Shown: positions 1 through 8,248, counted from the first letter of the stretch. The stretch is 14,630 bases of DNA from an uncultured Acidobacteriota bacterium (GCA_903847195.1 CAINCZ010000063.1:1-14630), one strand, 5' to 3'. Made by a program: numbers and translations. The notes: generated by a model not told the origin, from the letters alone.

Positions 1-1
1 C

Positions 2-73
2 ATCTGGACCGCCAAAGCTTCTGACATTCTGGAAAAGGTTAAGCGCGCCCGGTTGGCCCTGGATAATCGTTAA
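2..73 (+). pseudogene. C-terminal end of a probable transposase (IS630-like?), cut by the window edge
   Basis: An open frame enters from the left edge and ends at TAA (71-73), giving 23 residues that start IWTAKASDILEKVKRAR and end LALDNR. A Trp-Thr pair followed by an Ile-Leu helix with basic residues resembles the extreme C-terminus of IS630-type DDE transposases, but this is recognition from memory over a very short stretch. It may be the end of an intact gene outside the window or of a decayed one. It points toward the end of the operon on the opposite strand. Another family, or a non-transposase gene, cannot be excluded. Confidence 0.35.
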
Positions 74-79
74 TCTGAA

Positions 80-100
80 TGCCGCACTCCACTAGCGGCA
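80..100. repeat. Perfect 6-bp inverted repeat just after the transposase stop
   Basis: TGCCGC (80-85) and GCGGCA (95-100) are perfect complements around a 9-nt loop, and the stem can extend past one mismatch. It lies 6 nt after the stop codon of the left-edge fragment. No T-run follows on either strand, so it is not a classical intrinsic terminator. It may be a weak terminator stem or part of an insertion-sequence end. Confidence 0.35.
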
Positions 101-232
101 ATCAGTCTCATAGGTTCTGAAGACGAACAAGGCTGGCTTGCTGTTGCTTGCTGATGACCTGGTGGGACTTCTTCCCCCTCCTGATTCTCTTTGCGGGTAG
201 GGGGGACGGATTCCTTGCTTCCCCCGCGCCCG

Positions 233-244
233 CCGACCGGTCGG
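233..244. repeat. 12-bp perfect palindrome in the noncoding gap
   Basis: CCGACCGGTCGG reads the same on both strands. It lies in the 74-365 gap between the left-edge fragment and the 3' end of the urocanase-like gene. A second small hairpin (TGCCT 317-321 / AGGCA 326-330, 4-nt loop) lies nearer the operon end. Neither has a T-run. I see no gene in this gap: short frames here match nothing I recognise. Function unknown. Confidence 0.3.
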
Positions 245-365
245 AGGAAACTCGACTGGGGCGGGTTCGTTGTATGACCCTGTTTCCGCAGCGACACAAG
301 CTGAGAAGCTTCTGCTTGCCTACGCAGGCACCGCGGGGAAACCCGATGTTCGTGGTCCACGCCCC

Positions 366-2006
366 CTATGTTGTGACTCGTTTTATATTCTTCCTCGCGA
401 CCTCATCCAGCGCATCCTCATACCCTGCATCGGCATACCGTAAGACCCCGAGGGAGGTATCGTTCGTCATCGACAGTCCCAGACGTTCGTCGGCAGCCTC
501 GGTGCCATCAGCGATGACGGTAACTCCGGCGCTAGTCATATAACCGGAATAGCCTCCACCACCGGAGTGAATCGCTACCAGATCGGCCTGCGATGCACAA
601 TGCACCATCGCGTTCAGGAGCGGCCAATCGGCGATAGCGTCAGAACCATCGAGCATGTTCTCTGTCATGATGTTGGGATGAGCCATGGCACCAGCATCCA
701 GGTGGTCGCGGGTGAAGGCGATGGGACCGGCCAGCTTTCCTTCGCGCACCATGCGATTCACGACCAGCGCCAATTCGGTGCGTTCGCCATGTCCCAGCCA
801 GGCAATGCGGGCGGGCAGGCCCTGGAAAGGCACATACTTGCGCGCCAGCTTGATCCAGTTTTGCACGATCGCGTTGTCACGAAAGCGCTCGACCACGAAA
901 TCGTCGATGGCATGAATGTCGCCAGGTTCGTTCGACAAGGCGATCCAACGGAACGGCCCGATGGCGCGGCAGAAAAGCGGCCGCAGGTATGCTTCCGTGA
1001 ATATGGGAATCTCAAAAGCGCGCTCGACGCCGCCATTCTTCGCGTGCGTTCGAATCAGGTTCCCGTTGTCGAAGACGACCGAGCCGCGATCCATGAACCC
1101 GATCATGGCCGTCACGTGGCGAACGATGGAACGCATGCTCTCCGCCATCAGCCGTTTCGGATCCGCCGTACGCAGCGCACGCACTTCTTCCAAGCTGAAT
1201 CCCGAGGGCACGTAGCCATAAACCAGATCATGCGCGGCGGTCTGGTCGGTGACGATTTCGGGCACAATGCCGCGCTGCAGAATTGCTGGGTACACATCGG
1301 CCGCATTTCCGCATAGCCCGACCGATATGGCTTCTTTTCCGACCTGCGCGTGGCGAATGATGGCGAGAGCCTCGTCGAGTGTCTCCGCTTCGCGCTGCAG
1401 GTACCCGGTCGCCACGCGCTTGCGAATGCTCTCGGGATCGACATCGACCACAAGGATGGCGGCGTTTGCCATCCAACCCGCCAGCGGTTGCGCTCCACCC
1501 ATGCCGCCCAATCCGGCAGTCAGAATAAATCGCCCACGCAGATCGCCTCCAAAATGACGCTCGGCGATACGAGAGAAGATTTCAAACGTGCCTTGGATCA
1601 CGCCCTGCGAGCCGATGTACTGCCAATCGCCGGCCGTCAGGCCGCCCCAGCAGATCAGGTTCTTCTCCTGCAGGTCGTAAAAGTATTCGGCGCGAGCCCA
1701 CTGACCAACCATGTTGCAGTTCGCCATGATGACGATGGGCGCCTTCTTGTGTGTGCGCAAGACGCCGATCGGTTTGCCAGACTGTATGATCAGCGTCTGG
1801 TCTTCCTCGAGCTCTTTTAGAATCCTGACGATCGCATCGTGCGCGGGCCAGTCACGGGCGGCCCGGCCCAGGGCGGCGTAGACGACCAGGTGATCGGGAT
1901 CCTCGCCCACGGCCAACACATTTTCCAGCAAACGCAGCAGCGCTTCCTGACGCCAGCCTTTGCACCTCAGGGTGTTGCCCGACGTGACCTGGTACTTGGA
2001 GTTCAT
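366..2006 (-). CDS. Urocanate hydratase paralogue lacking the signature cysteine (candidate (S-methyl)thiourocanate hydratase)
   Basis: This 546-residue protein is a full-length urocanase (about 550 aa is usual), an NAD+-dependent enzyme that hydrates an imidazole acrylate to an imidazolone propionate. Visible family features are QSGKPIGVLRTH (about 75-86), YIGSQGVIQGTFE (130-142), the NAD-binding TAGLGGMGGAQPLA (163-176), RPLFCRAIGPFRW (342-354), DHLDAG (434-439) and the C-terminal YADAGYEDAL. The normally invariant FQGLPxRICW signature reads FQGLPARIAW (394-403), so the mechanistically important cysteine (Cys410 in the Pseudomonas enzyme) is Ala402. The canonical HH before the glycine run is H480-S481, and FDYGNNIR is FDNGNLIR (312-319). 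An AGGGGA ribosome site precedes the ATG at good spacing. It is the last gene of the operon, 49 nt after the DUF917 gene, with no other histidine-utilisation genes present. I infer a urocanase relative acting on a 2-substituted imidazole acrylate such as thiourocanate or its S-methyl form. The family is certain; the substrate is not. Confidence 0.93.
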   Translation of the reverse strand: MNSKYQVTSGNTLRCKGWRQEALLRLLENVLAVGEDPDHLVVYAALGRAARDWPAHDAIVRILKELEEDQTLIIQSGKPIGVLRTHKKAPIVIMANCNMVGQWARAEYFYDLQEKNLICWGGLTAGDWQYIGSQGVIQGTFEIFSRIAERHFGGDLRGRFILTAGLGGMGGAQPLAGWMANAAILVVDVDPESIRKRVATGYLQREAETLDEALAIIRHAQVGKEAISVGLCGNAADVYPAILQRGIVPEIVTDQTAAHDLVYGYVPSGFSLEEVRALRTADPKRLMAESMRSIVRHVTAMIGFMDRGSVVFDNGNLIRTHAKNGGVERAFEIPIFTEAYLRPLFCRAIGPFRWIALSNEPGDIHAIDDFVVERFRDNAIVQNWIKLARKYVPFQGLPARIAWLGHGERTELALVVNRMVREGKLAGPIAFTRDHLDAGAMAHPNIMTENMLDGSDAIADWPLLNAMVHCASQADLVAIHSGGGGYSGYMTSAGVTVIADGTEAADERLGLSMTNDTSLGVLRYADAGYEDALDEVARKNIKRVTT

Positions 2007-2055
2007 CTCTGTCCCCTATTCCACTTCGCCAATTCGCCAGAGACGCACGGGCATT

Positions 2056-3144
2056 TCAGGCCAGCGCGTAGTCGGAAAGGTTGATCCCCAGGGCCGACTC
2101 CACAATCGGATAAACGCTGGGATCGCTCACGCTGGACGACAGCGGCAGCTTTGTCTTGGGTACGCGCAGAATATGCAGTGTCATTCCCTCGCGAATCCGG
2201 CCGGAACTAATCGGACGACCATCCGCCTCCAGGGTGGTGATGACATCGGGATAGGTCGCCAGCCGCTTCCCTTCGCCGCTGGTAACGGCCATGTATTCAT
2301 TCATTACATGCAGCACCGCGCAACGGTTGCCGGTATTTAGCGTGATCGTGCCCACGTCGAATGCCTGCTCCGTGTAGTGCACCGCGCGGGCGGTTACCTT
2401 GCCGGTGGCGATGATCTCGCCCTTCGCCGTATCGCAGATTGCATCAATCACCGCCTTGCTGCCCTTCGGCTCCGCTGCGCTGATGGCCTGACCCAGGGCC
2501 AGCGCCATGGAGATTCCGCCGAGCGCCGCGTGCTTCTTGACGTAGCCGGCGGGAATCGGATTGCGGCAACTCGCAATGAAGCCCCCGGCCATGTCCGCGG
2601 CTTTCCGCAGCACCGGCGAGACCTTCGCCGTCGCGCCACGCACCACCAGTTCCATATAGGAGTTGCTGTCGCGATGCCCGCCGACAGCGGTCTGGATCGT
2701 CGCCTCCGGCCGGTTGGCCAGTCCGATCGAGCCCATGTCTCCGGTGGGGTGAGCGCGCACGTCTCCGACGGCGTCCACTACCTTCGTTCCAAGCAGCGCC
2801 CCGGGCAGCCAGGCATTCATCGTACTGGACATGCCGTTCTGGCCGATGATCAAGCCGTAGAGCGGCGCCTCGAGCGCCTCCTGCAGCAAGCTCACGGCTT
2901 TTACATAGTCGGCGCCGAGCATCTGCCAGTTGGTGCTTTCGCCGGGAGCGCCAATCGCCGCAGCAGTAGCAATCCAGGCATCGTCGGCGATCTCATCCAT
3001 GCTGACCAACTCCGGCCGGCCGATGGTCACCGCAGCAATACCCAGTTCACGCCCATGCTCGGCCCACCCGCCGCCGCCGCAGGCATAAACAGAACCGCCC
3101 TTGATAGCAAACTCTACGTCTTGCAATGTCAGAATGCGGACCAT
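2056..3144 (-). CDS. DUF917 family protein, probable (S-methyl-)thiohydantoin desulfurase
   Basis: A 362-residue protein, the usual full length for the DUF917 family (PF06032, now linked to S-methyl-thiohydantoin desulfurase). Motifs visible are the N-terminal ACGGGGWAEHG (21-31), AAIGAPG (62-68), GQNGMSSTMNAWLPG (101-115), VVDAVGDVRAHPTGDMGSIG (122-141), and a C-terminal small domain with PDVITTLEADGRPISSGRIREG (299-320, lightly spaced here by description). No signal peptide or membrane segment is seen, so it is cytoplasmic. In the known pathway such an enzyme replaces the sulfur substituent on the ring carbon between the nitrogens with oxygen, giving hydantoin-5-propionate. It sits 33 nt after the M20 hydrolase gene and 49 nt before the urocanase paralogue, exactly the partners expected. 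Older annotations of this family as a hydantoinase/oxoprolinase-associated protein of unknown function are the alternative. A weak GAGAGA precedes the ATG. Confidence 0.85.
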   Translation of the reverse strand: MVRILTLQDVEFAIKGGSVYACGGGGWAEHGRELGIAAVTIGRPELVSMDEIADDAWIATAAAIGAPGESTNWQMLGADYVKAVSLLQEALEAPLYGLIIGQNGMSSTMNAWLPGALLGTKVVDAVGDVRAHPTGDMGSIGLANRPEATIQTAVGGHRDSNSYMELVVRGATAKVSPVLRKAADMAGGFIASCRNPIPAGYVKKHAALGGISMALALGQAISAAEPKGSKAVIDAICDTAKGEIIATGKVTARAVHYTEQAFDVGTITLNTGNRCAVLHVMNEYMAVTSGEGKRLATYPDVITTLEADGRPISSGRIREGMTLHILRVPKTKLPLSSSVSDPSVYPIVESALGINLSDYALA

Positions 3145-3177
3145 GATTTCTCTCTCGAGTTAATTTGGATGCGCCGG

Positions 3178-4476
3178 TCAGCGCGGCTTCTCACCGCACG
3201 CCGCCTGGTTAATCCTCGCGTCACAGCGCCGTACCGCCTCATACAAGGTTGCGACCCCGGCAACCAGTTGAACCGGGTCAGTCCATTCTTCCGGACAGTG
3301 ACTCTTGCCGCCACGGCTCGGCACAAATACCATCGCGCAAGGCGTCAAGCGCGAAAGAAACGCACTATCGTGGCCCGCCCCGCTAGTGAGGTCCACGTGC
3401 GTATAGCCCAGGGCCTCTGCGCTCCGGCGCAGACTATCCATCAACGTCTGATCGCAAGTTGCGGGATCGCTGTCGGAGACCCGGTCGAAGTGCGTCAGCC
3501 GAACCCCGTGCTGCTGCGCCGCCACCCCTGCCATCGCGTACAAGCTCGCCACGAACTTCTCCACCAGCGGGTAGGCGTCGCTGCGCAAGTCCAGCAGCAG
3601 CGTCACTTCTCCCGGAACGACATTGGCCGCGTTGGGCGTTACGGTCAACTTGCCGGCCGTGGCGACAAAATAACCCTGTCCACCACGGGCGTACCGTGCC
3701 GCCTCAGCGCGCATCTGGAGGATGAACTCAGCGGCGGCTGGCAGGGCGTCACGCCGCGATTCCATCGGGGTGGTGCCCGCATGCGCGGCTTCGCCGGTGA
3801 ACGTAACCACCACGCGCGCGATCCCGACAATAGCGGTGACGATGCCCAGATCGAGTGCCCGCGACTCCAGCACGCCGCCTTGTTCAATATGCAATTCAAA
3901 AAACGCCGCAACGTCGCGCCGTCGCGCCTCGGCCACTCGCCCCGGCGCTCCCCCGACCCGGCCCAGCGCCGCGGCCAAAGTCTCGCCCTCGGCGTTGGTG
4001 TTCTGCAGGATCCCTGGCGACAATTCGCCCGCCATCGCCCGGCTTCCGACACAGGAAATCCCGTACTCGCTCGGTTCCTCGGCCAGAAAATCTACAATCT
4101 CCAGATCGTGCTGTAAGCGTTCGCGACGCTCACTCAGGGTGGCGGCAATCTCCAATCCCGCAATCACACCGGCGATCCCATCGAAGCGCCCCCCGCCGGG
4201 AACCGTGTCGCTATGGGAACCGATCATGATGCATTGGCCGCACCCGCCGCTTCCCGGAAGCCGACCGATCAGGTTGCCCCCGGCGTCCGTGCGCACCTCC
4301 AGCCCCGACTCTTCAAACGCATGGTGCAGCCAGCTCCGCCCCTGCAAGAACAGTGAAGAGAACGAACGCCGCGTCCACGGCTGTGCCGGATCGGTGATCT
4401 TAGCCATCTCCATCAGGCGATTCCAGTAACGTTCACCGTTTACGGAAATGGGAGGCGTGCTGGAGTTGGATTTCAT
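3178..4476 (-). CDS. M20 family Zn-dependent N-carbamoyl-L-amino-acid hydrolase (candidate N-carbamoyl-glutamate hydrolase)
   Basis: A 432-residue member of the M20 amidohydrolase branch that includes HyuC/AmaB, beta-ureidopropionase and allantoate amidohydrolase. Metal-ligand motifs are intact: GSHSDTVPGGGRFDG (86-100; His88, Asp99), FLAEEPSEYG (130-139; Glu133/134), ELHIEQG (194-200; His196) and KSHCPEEW (391-398; His394). PNAANVVPGE (281-290) and DLRSD (296-300) match the dimerisation and substrate-carboxylate region. These enzymes remove the carbamoyl group as CO2 and ammonia, leaving a free L-amino acid. It follows the hydantoinase-like gene by only 6 nt, so the two are probably translationally coupled and consecutive in the pathway. 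From the neighbours I infer N-carbamoyl-L-glutamate as substrate and glutamate as product. An allantoate or ureidopropionate substrate is possible, but no other purine or pyrimidine catabolic gene is present. Confidence 0.9.
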   Translation of the reverse strand: MKSNSSTPPISVNGERYWNRLMEMAKITDPAQPWTRRSFSSLFLQGRSWLHHAFEESGLEVRTDAGGNLIGRLPGSGGCGQCIMIGSHSDTVPGGGRFDGIAGVIAGLEIAATLSERRERLQHDLEIVDFLAEEPSEYGISCVGSRAMAGELSPGILQNTNAEGETLAAALGRVGGAPGRVAEARRRDVAAFFELHIEQGGVLESRALDLGIVTAIVGIARVVVTFTGEAAHAGTTPMESRRDALPAAAEFILQMRAEAARYARGGQGYFVATAGKLTVTPNAANVVPGEVTLLLDLRSDAYPLVEKFVASLYAMAGVAAQQHGVRLTHFDRVSDSDPATCDQTLMDSLRRSAEALGYTHVDLTSGAGHDSAFLSRLTPCAMVFVPSRGGKSHCPEEWTDPVQLVAGVATLYEAVRRCDARINQAACGEKPR

Positions 4477-4482
4477 GGCGTT

Positions 4483-5865
4483 TTATGAATTCGAAATGCC
4501 CACTTGTTCTCGGCTGTATGGCGTCACGAACCGGCCGAAGCCCGGTTCGGCCAATACTTTGCTGCCGTCAAAAACGAGGGTGCCGCGCAGATAGGTGGCG
4601 GCCACTCGATAATCGATCTGCATGCCTTCGTACGGGCTCCACTGGACGAAGTTATGTCCGCTCTCTCCGCCGTCGTAGCAATGCGGAGCGGGTTTAAAAA
4701 TCGCGATGTCGGCGTCTGCGCCGATGGCCAGCGCCCCTTTGCGGCCTGTCAGGCTGAACAGTTGCGCCGGATTGTGCGCCAGTACCCGAGCCGCGATCGA
4801 GGGCGATAGGCCGCGCGCGCGACAACCGGTCAGAAGCATGCTGACCAACACTTCCAGGCCATTGGCGCCCGACGCATTGTCCAGCATGTTGGGCAGTGTC
4901 TTTCGGTCCAGCGACCAACTGACGTGGTCGGTGGACACAATCGTCACATTGCCTGCGGCCAGATGATGCCACAAAGCTTCTCGCTCCGCGCGTCCGCGAA
5001 TCGGCGGGTTGATCTTGGCGCGGCCGCCCAACCGCGAGACGTCGTCTTCTTCCGACAGGGTCAGGTAGTGCAGGCAACACTCGATGGTGGTGCGATGGCC
5101 CTGTGCGCGATAGGCCGCGCAGATCTCGTAGCCGCGCCCCGCCGAGCAATGCACCACGTGGCCGCGGCAGCCGGTGGCTGCGGCCAATTCATAAATTTCG
5201 CCGATCGCCAGCGTCTCGCTATATACCGGCCGAGTCATCGCGTGGGCGCGATAATCGGTAATCCCGGCGGCCCGCACCTCGCGGGTCAAATGCTGCACCA
5301 CCTCTTCGTTCTCGTTATGCACTCCCGCCACCAAGCCATACTTGGCGATTTCCGTGAAGCAGGCATGCATCTGGTAGGGCGGAATACGCGGAAAGCGTTC
5401 CGGGTCGGTACCGAAGGTGGAGAACTTGAACGCGCACACACCCGCCTGCACCATCTCGGCGATGTGCCGCGTTCCGTCTTTCGGATGAATCGTGCCAAAC
5501 AGTCCGAAATCAACGCGCGCCTGACTGCCTGCCTCCGCCGCTTTCAACCCGACGCGCTCGGAGTTGCAAATCAACCGCCCCGCGTCGTAGGGCATGTCAA
5601 TGATCGTAGTGACGCCACCGGCTGCGGCCGCGCGGGTGGACCAGATGAAATCTTCCTGGCCTGCCTGGCTGCGGCTGTGCGTCTGGCCGTCAATGGCTCC
5701 GGGCATAACGTAGCAGCCGGAAAAATCCTGCCGCTCACGCGCCGCCGGCGCAGCACCTTGGCCCACCAGCACGATCTTTCCCTGGCGAACCGCGACAAAT
5801 CCCCGTGGAACCACGCGGTCGGGCAAAACCACGTCACCGATTACTATCAAATCAAAATCACTCAT
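4483..5865 (-). CDS. Cyclic amidohydrolase (hydantoinase/allantoinase/dihydroorotase superfamily) with an altered first metal site
   Basis: The frame is open from an ATG at 5907, but the ATG at 5865 has AGGAG 5 nt upstream and begins MSDFDLIVIGDVVLPD, a normal family N-terminus, so I choose it (460 aa). The fold's landmarks are present: the N-terminal beta-sandwich, MPGAID (54-59), carboxylated-lysine region CAFKFSTFG (144-152, Lys147), VHNEN (182-186, His183), VHCSAG (238-243, His239), TDHVSW (312-317, Asp313), and the C-terminal ADADIAIFKP. The first metal motif, normally HxH, reads QTH (61-63). The Gln61 codon is clear (CAG, complement of 5683-5685). In context it should open hydantoin-5-propionate to N-carbamoyl-glutamate for the next gene. 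The family assignment is firm; the ring it opens is inferred. Annotation as dihydroorotase or allantoinase would be the automatic result but lacks supporting neighbours. Confidence 0.9.
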   Translation of the reverse strand: MSDFDLIVIGDVVLPDRVVPRGFVAVRQGKIVLVGQGAAPAARERQDFSGCYVMPGAIDGQTHSRSQAGQEDFIWSTRAAAAGGVTTIIDMPYDAGRLICNSERVGLKAAEAGSQARVDFGLFGTIHPKDGTRHIAEMVQAGVCAFKFSTFGTDPERFPRIPPYQMHACFTEIAKYGLVAGVHNENEEVVQHLTREVRAAGITDYRAHAMTRPVYSETLAIGEIYELAAATGCRGHVVHCSAGRGYEICAAYRAQGHRTTIECCLHYLTLSEEDDVSRLGGRAKINPPIRGRAEREALWHHLAAGNVTIVSTDHVSWSLDRKTLPNMLDNASGANGLEVLVSMLLTGCRARGLSPSIAARVLAHNPAQLFSLTGRKGALAIGADADIAIFKPAPHCYDGGESGHNFVQWSPYEGMQIDYRVAATYLRGTLVFDGSKVLAEPGFGRFVTPYSREQVGISNS

Positions 5866-5870
5866 CTGAA

Positions 5871-5875
5871 CTCCT
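5871..5875 (-). promoter_or_regulatory. Ribosome binding site that sets the hydantoinase start
   Basis: AGGAG on the minus strand, 5 nt before the ATG at 5865. It decides between this start and the upstream in-frame ATG at 5907, which would add 14 residues (MRPCAARRPSSGVQ) that do not look like part of the family. Confidence 0.7.
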
Positions 5876-5929
5876 GAACTCGGACGCCGCGCCGCACACG
5901 GGCGCATGAATGATCAATGCGAGCTGGCT

Positions 5930-6649
5930 TCAGGCCGGGATGGTTCCTCTCCCGCCAAAGAAAGCCTGCATTACGCTGTCGTCCGCCTTGGCCTGGGCAG
6001 CCGAACCTTGATAGACCAATGCGCCGGAGGAAAGGACGCATACCTGATCGGCAACGTCCAGGGCGCGCTTCGTGTTCTGCTCGACTAGTAGAACCGTCAT
6101 CCCCTCCCGGCGCAGCTTTAGTATGGCGTTCAGGCAGATGTCCACCATCTTAGGCATCAGGCCCAAGGACAACTCGTCCACCAATAGCAGTTTCGGTTCT
6201 ACCATCAGGGCACGCCCAATCGCCAGCATCTGCTGCTCCCCGCCGGAAAGCGAGCCCGCCAGTTGCGTGCGCCGCTCGTGCAATCGTGGAAATAAATCGA
6301 ATACCCGCTGACGCTTCTCGCGGTCGCGTTGCACGGGGCACGCGTATCCGCCAACGGTGAGGTTCTCGTCCACGCTGAGATCGGGGAATAACTGCCTTCC
6401 CTCGGGCACCAGCGCAATGCCCAGAGCGGCGCGTTGCACGGCGCGCCGCCGCGTAATGTCCAACTGGTTGAATGAGATTGTGCCGCCGTGAATATCCATG
6501 TGGCCCATGATGGCCATGATGGTGGACGTCTTTCCGGCGCCGTTCGGTCCGAGCAGCGCCAAGACCGAGCGTTCGGGCACCTCAAAGCTGATGTCCCGCA
6601 CCGCGCGCACGGCGCCATACCCGCAGCTGAGACCTTCAACCTTCAGCAT
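5930..6649 (-). CDS. livF: ABC importer ATP-binding protein, LivF type
   Basis: A 239-residue ATPase (numbered from the ATG at 6649) of the branched-chain amino acid importer family, energising uptake at the inner membrane. Walker A GPNGAGKT is at 34-41, the LivF-typical VPEGRQLFPDLSVDENL at 81-97, signature LSGGEQQ at 134-140, Walker B LLLVDE at 154-159, and LVEQN in the switch region at 188-192, where Gln for His is usual in LivF. An earlier ATG at 6664 has its GGAG directly abutting it. The ATG at 6649 has GGAGAG 7 nt upstream, so I prefer it. It overlaps the end of livG by 14 nt and is 64 nt before the hydantoinase gene. What it imports is unknown; the operon suggests a heterocyclic carboxylate rather than leucine. 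Confidence 0.9.
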   Translation of the reverse strand: MLKVEGLSCGYGAVRAVRDISFEVPERSVLALLGPNGAGKTSTIMAIMGHMDIHGGTISFNQLDITRRRAVQRAALGIALVPEGRQLFPDLSVDENLTVGGYACPVQRDREKRQRVFDLFPRLHERRTQLAGSLSGGEQQMLAIGRALMVEPKLLLVDELSLGLMPKMVDICLNAILKLRREGMTVLLVEQNTKRALDVADQVCVLSSGALVYQGSAAQAKADDSVMQAFFGGRGTIPA

Positions 6650-7403
6650 GTGCCCGCTCTCCATCTCCGATGTAGGCCTCGCGCACCGTCGCGTCGGCCA
6701 TTACGTCGCACGGCGCACCGTCGCCGATCACGCGGCCGCCGCTCAACACCACCAGCCTGCGGCAGATGCGTATCACCTCTTCCAAATTGTGTTCCACCAG
6801 CACCACCGTGGTGCCCGAGGCATTGACCTCGGCGATCATGTCAACCTGCTGCGAAGCCTCGGTAGCGTCCAATCCCGCCAGCGGCTCGTCGAGCAAAATG
6901 ACCGTGGGATTCACTGCCAGTGCTCGCGCCATCTCCAGCCGCTTGAGCTGGCCTAGCGGCAGAGCTCCGGCGAGCTTTCGCTCGGTTCCCGCGAGTCCGA
7001 CTTTGGCGATGATCTCGCCGGCACGAACTTCCTCCGGCCGGCGGCCAACCTGCAGCAGGGCACCCAGCGGACTGGCCGTGCGGCGATAGCCGGCGGCCAG
7101 CACTACGTTTTCCAGCACCGTCATGGTGCGAAACGGACGGACGATCTGGTGCGTAAACGCCAGCCCGCGCCGCACCCTGGCTGCGGTCGCATGATGCTTG
7201 AGGTCGCTGCCCGACAGCAGCACGCGGCCTTCATCCGGTCGCAAGATTCCGACAATAATGCGGATGAGGGTGGTTTTGCCGGCTCCATTGGGACCGATGA
7301 GGCCGACAAAATCTCCTTTGGCGATGCTGAGCGAAACACCGGCAACTGCCCGCACGCCGCCGAAGCGGATCGAGACGTTCTCCAACTGCAGCGCCGGCGT
7401 CAT
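6636..7403 (-). CDS. livG: ABC importer ATP-binding protein, LivG type
   Basis: A 255-residue ATPase partnering LivF. Walker A GPNGAGKT lies at 37-44, LivG-typical AFTHQIVRPFRTMTVLENV at 82-100, a degenerate signature LPLGQLKR at 148-155, Walker B VILLDEPLAGL at 168-178, and the switch His205 in LVEHNLEEV. The signature is LPLGQ rather than LSGGQ, as in many LivG proteins, so it is probably still functional. Its start overlaps the livM stop by 4 nt (ATGA), showing tight translational coupling. It should bind the cytoplasmic face of LivHM. Confidence 0.9.
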   Translation of the reverse strand: MTPALQLENVSIRFGGVRAVAGVSLSIAKGDFVGLIGPNGAGKTTLIRIIVGILRPDEGRVLLSGSDLKHHATAARVRRGLAFTHQIVRPFRTMTVLENVVLAAGYRRTASPLGALLQVGRRPEEVRAGEIIAKVGLAGTERKLAGALPLGQLKRLEMARALAVNPTVILLDEPLAGLDATEASQQVDMIAEVNASGTTVVLVEHNLEEVIRICRRLVVLSGGRVIGDGAPCDVMADATVREAYIGDGERAHAEG

Positions 7404-8248
7404 GCTTTGGCCTCGCGCAACAGCAGCTTCTTCAGCGACACCGCTAAGCCCCCGGGAGCCAACCTCATGACCAGCACGAGCAATGCCCCGAAGACCGCCA
7501 GGCGGTAATCGTTAACGAATCGAATCGCCTCCGGCAGATACGTCAAAATGATGGCCGCCGCCGCCACGCCCCAGGTCGAGCCCATCCCGCCGATTACCAC
7601 CATGGCCATCACCATGACGGAGACGTGAAACTCAAAGGCGTCGGGTGTAATGAACTGTGTGAAATAGGTATAAAGGCCGCCCGCCAGTCCGGCCAAGGCC
7701 GTGCCCAAACCAAACGCTGTAAGTTTATAAATCGGGGTGCTGATGCAGAGCGTCGCCGCCGCATGTTCGTCTTCGCCGACGGCGCGAAAGGCAAACCCCA
7801 TCCAACTCGCATTCACGTAAAGGCTGAGCGCAACGGTGGCAACCGCAAAGACCACGATCAGGATCATGTTGCCGGATGCGCCCAGGCCGGAAGGCGGAAT
7901 CTGGCTGATGCCCATCTCGCCGCCGAGCCAAGCCTGCTTGCGCACCACGCCCGTGAACAGGAAGTTGACGCCGATGGTCGTCACCACCAGAAAATCGGTG
8001 CGGACGCGCAAAGAGGCGAAACCGACGATGATCCCGAGCAGGCATCCGGCGGCGGCCCCGGCCAGCAGCGCGAGTGCGGGATTCCCCGTCGCCACTGCAA
8101 CCAGGGCAGCCGCATATGCGCCTACCCCGAAAAATGCCGCGTGGCCCAAGCTGATCTGCCCGCAGAAGCCGCTGATCATGTTCAGGCTGACGGCGAGCAT
8201 CACGTTGATGCCCATCACGGACATCAGGCTGACCGTGTATGCGCTCAT
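7400..8248 (-). CDS. livM: ABC importer permease, LivM type
   Basis: A 282-residue, very hydrophobic inner-membrane permease. Several transmembrane segments are evident, for example in the stretches around residues 10-30, 37-75, 90-105, 125-145, 175-195, 205-235 and 245-265. The LivM hallmark NMISGFCGQISLGHAAFFG begins near residue 23, and the cytoplasmic coupling region FRAVGEDEHAAATLCIS (from about 152) should contact the ATPases. Both ends overlap neighbours by 4 nt: its start overlaps the livH stop and its stop overlaps the livG start. It is somewhat shorter than classical LivM, as are many homologues of this transporter group. Confidence 0.9.
   Translation of the reverse strand: MSAYTVSLMSVMGINVMLAVSLNMISGFCGQISLGHAAFFGVGAYAAALVAVATGNPALALLAGAAAGCLLGIIVGFASLRVRTDFLVVTTIGVNFLFTGVVRKQAWLGGEMGISQIPPSGLGASGNMILIVVFAVATVALSLYVNASWMGFAFRAVGEDEHAAATLCISTPIYKLTAFGLGTALAGLAGGLYTYFTQFITPDAFEFHVSVMVMAMVVIGGMGSTWGVAAAAIILTYLPEAIRFVNDYRLAVFGALLVLVMRLAPGGLAVSLKKLLLREAKA

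Noticed and set aside
209..230. GGGGG...CCCCC stem as an intrinsic terminator for the operon
   Set aside because: The loop is long and no T-run follows in the direction of operon transcription; no convincing terminator was found after 366.
70..360. A 96-residue minus-strand frame in the gap left of the operon
   Set aside because: Low-complexity Gln/Ser/Pro-rich translation with no recognisable family, overlapped by frames on both strands; it could be a mobile-element remnant but cannot be supported.
366..2006. Calling the urocanase-like gene hutU of the histidine utilisation pathway
   Set aside because: The signature cysteine is Ala402, other conserved positions are changed, and no hutH, hutI, hutG or hutC-type gene is present; the neighbours belong to a hydantoin route.
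2377..4116. Long 579-residue plus-strand frame
   Set aside because: It runs antisense through the DUF917 and M20 genes, whose motifs are unmistakable; it is an antisense artefact of GC-rich coding DNA.
5866..5907. Upstream ATG start for the hydantoinase-like gene
   Set aside because: The added 14 residues are Arg/Pro-rich and untypical, while the ATG at 5865 has AGGAG at ideal spacing.
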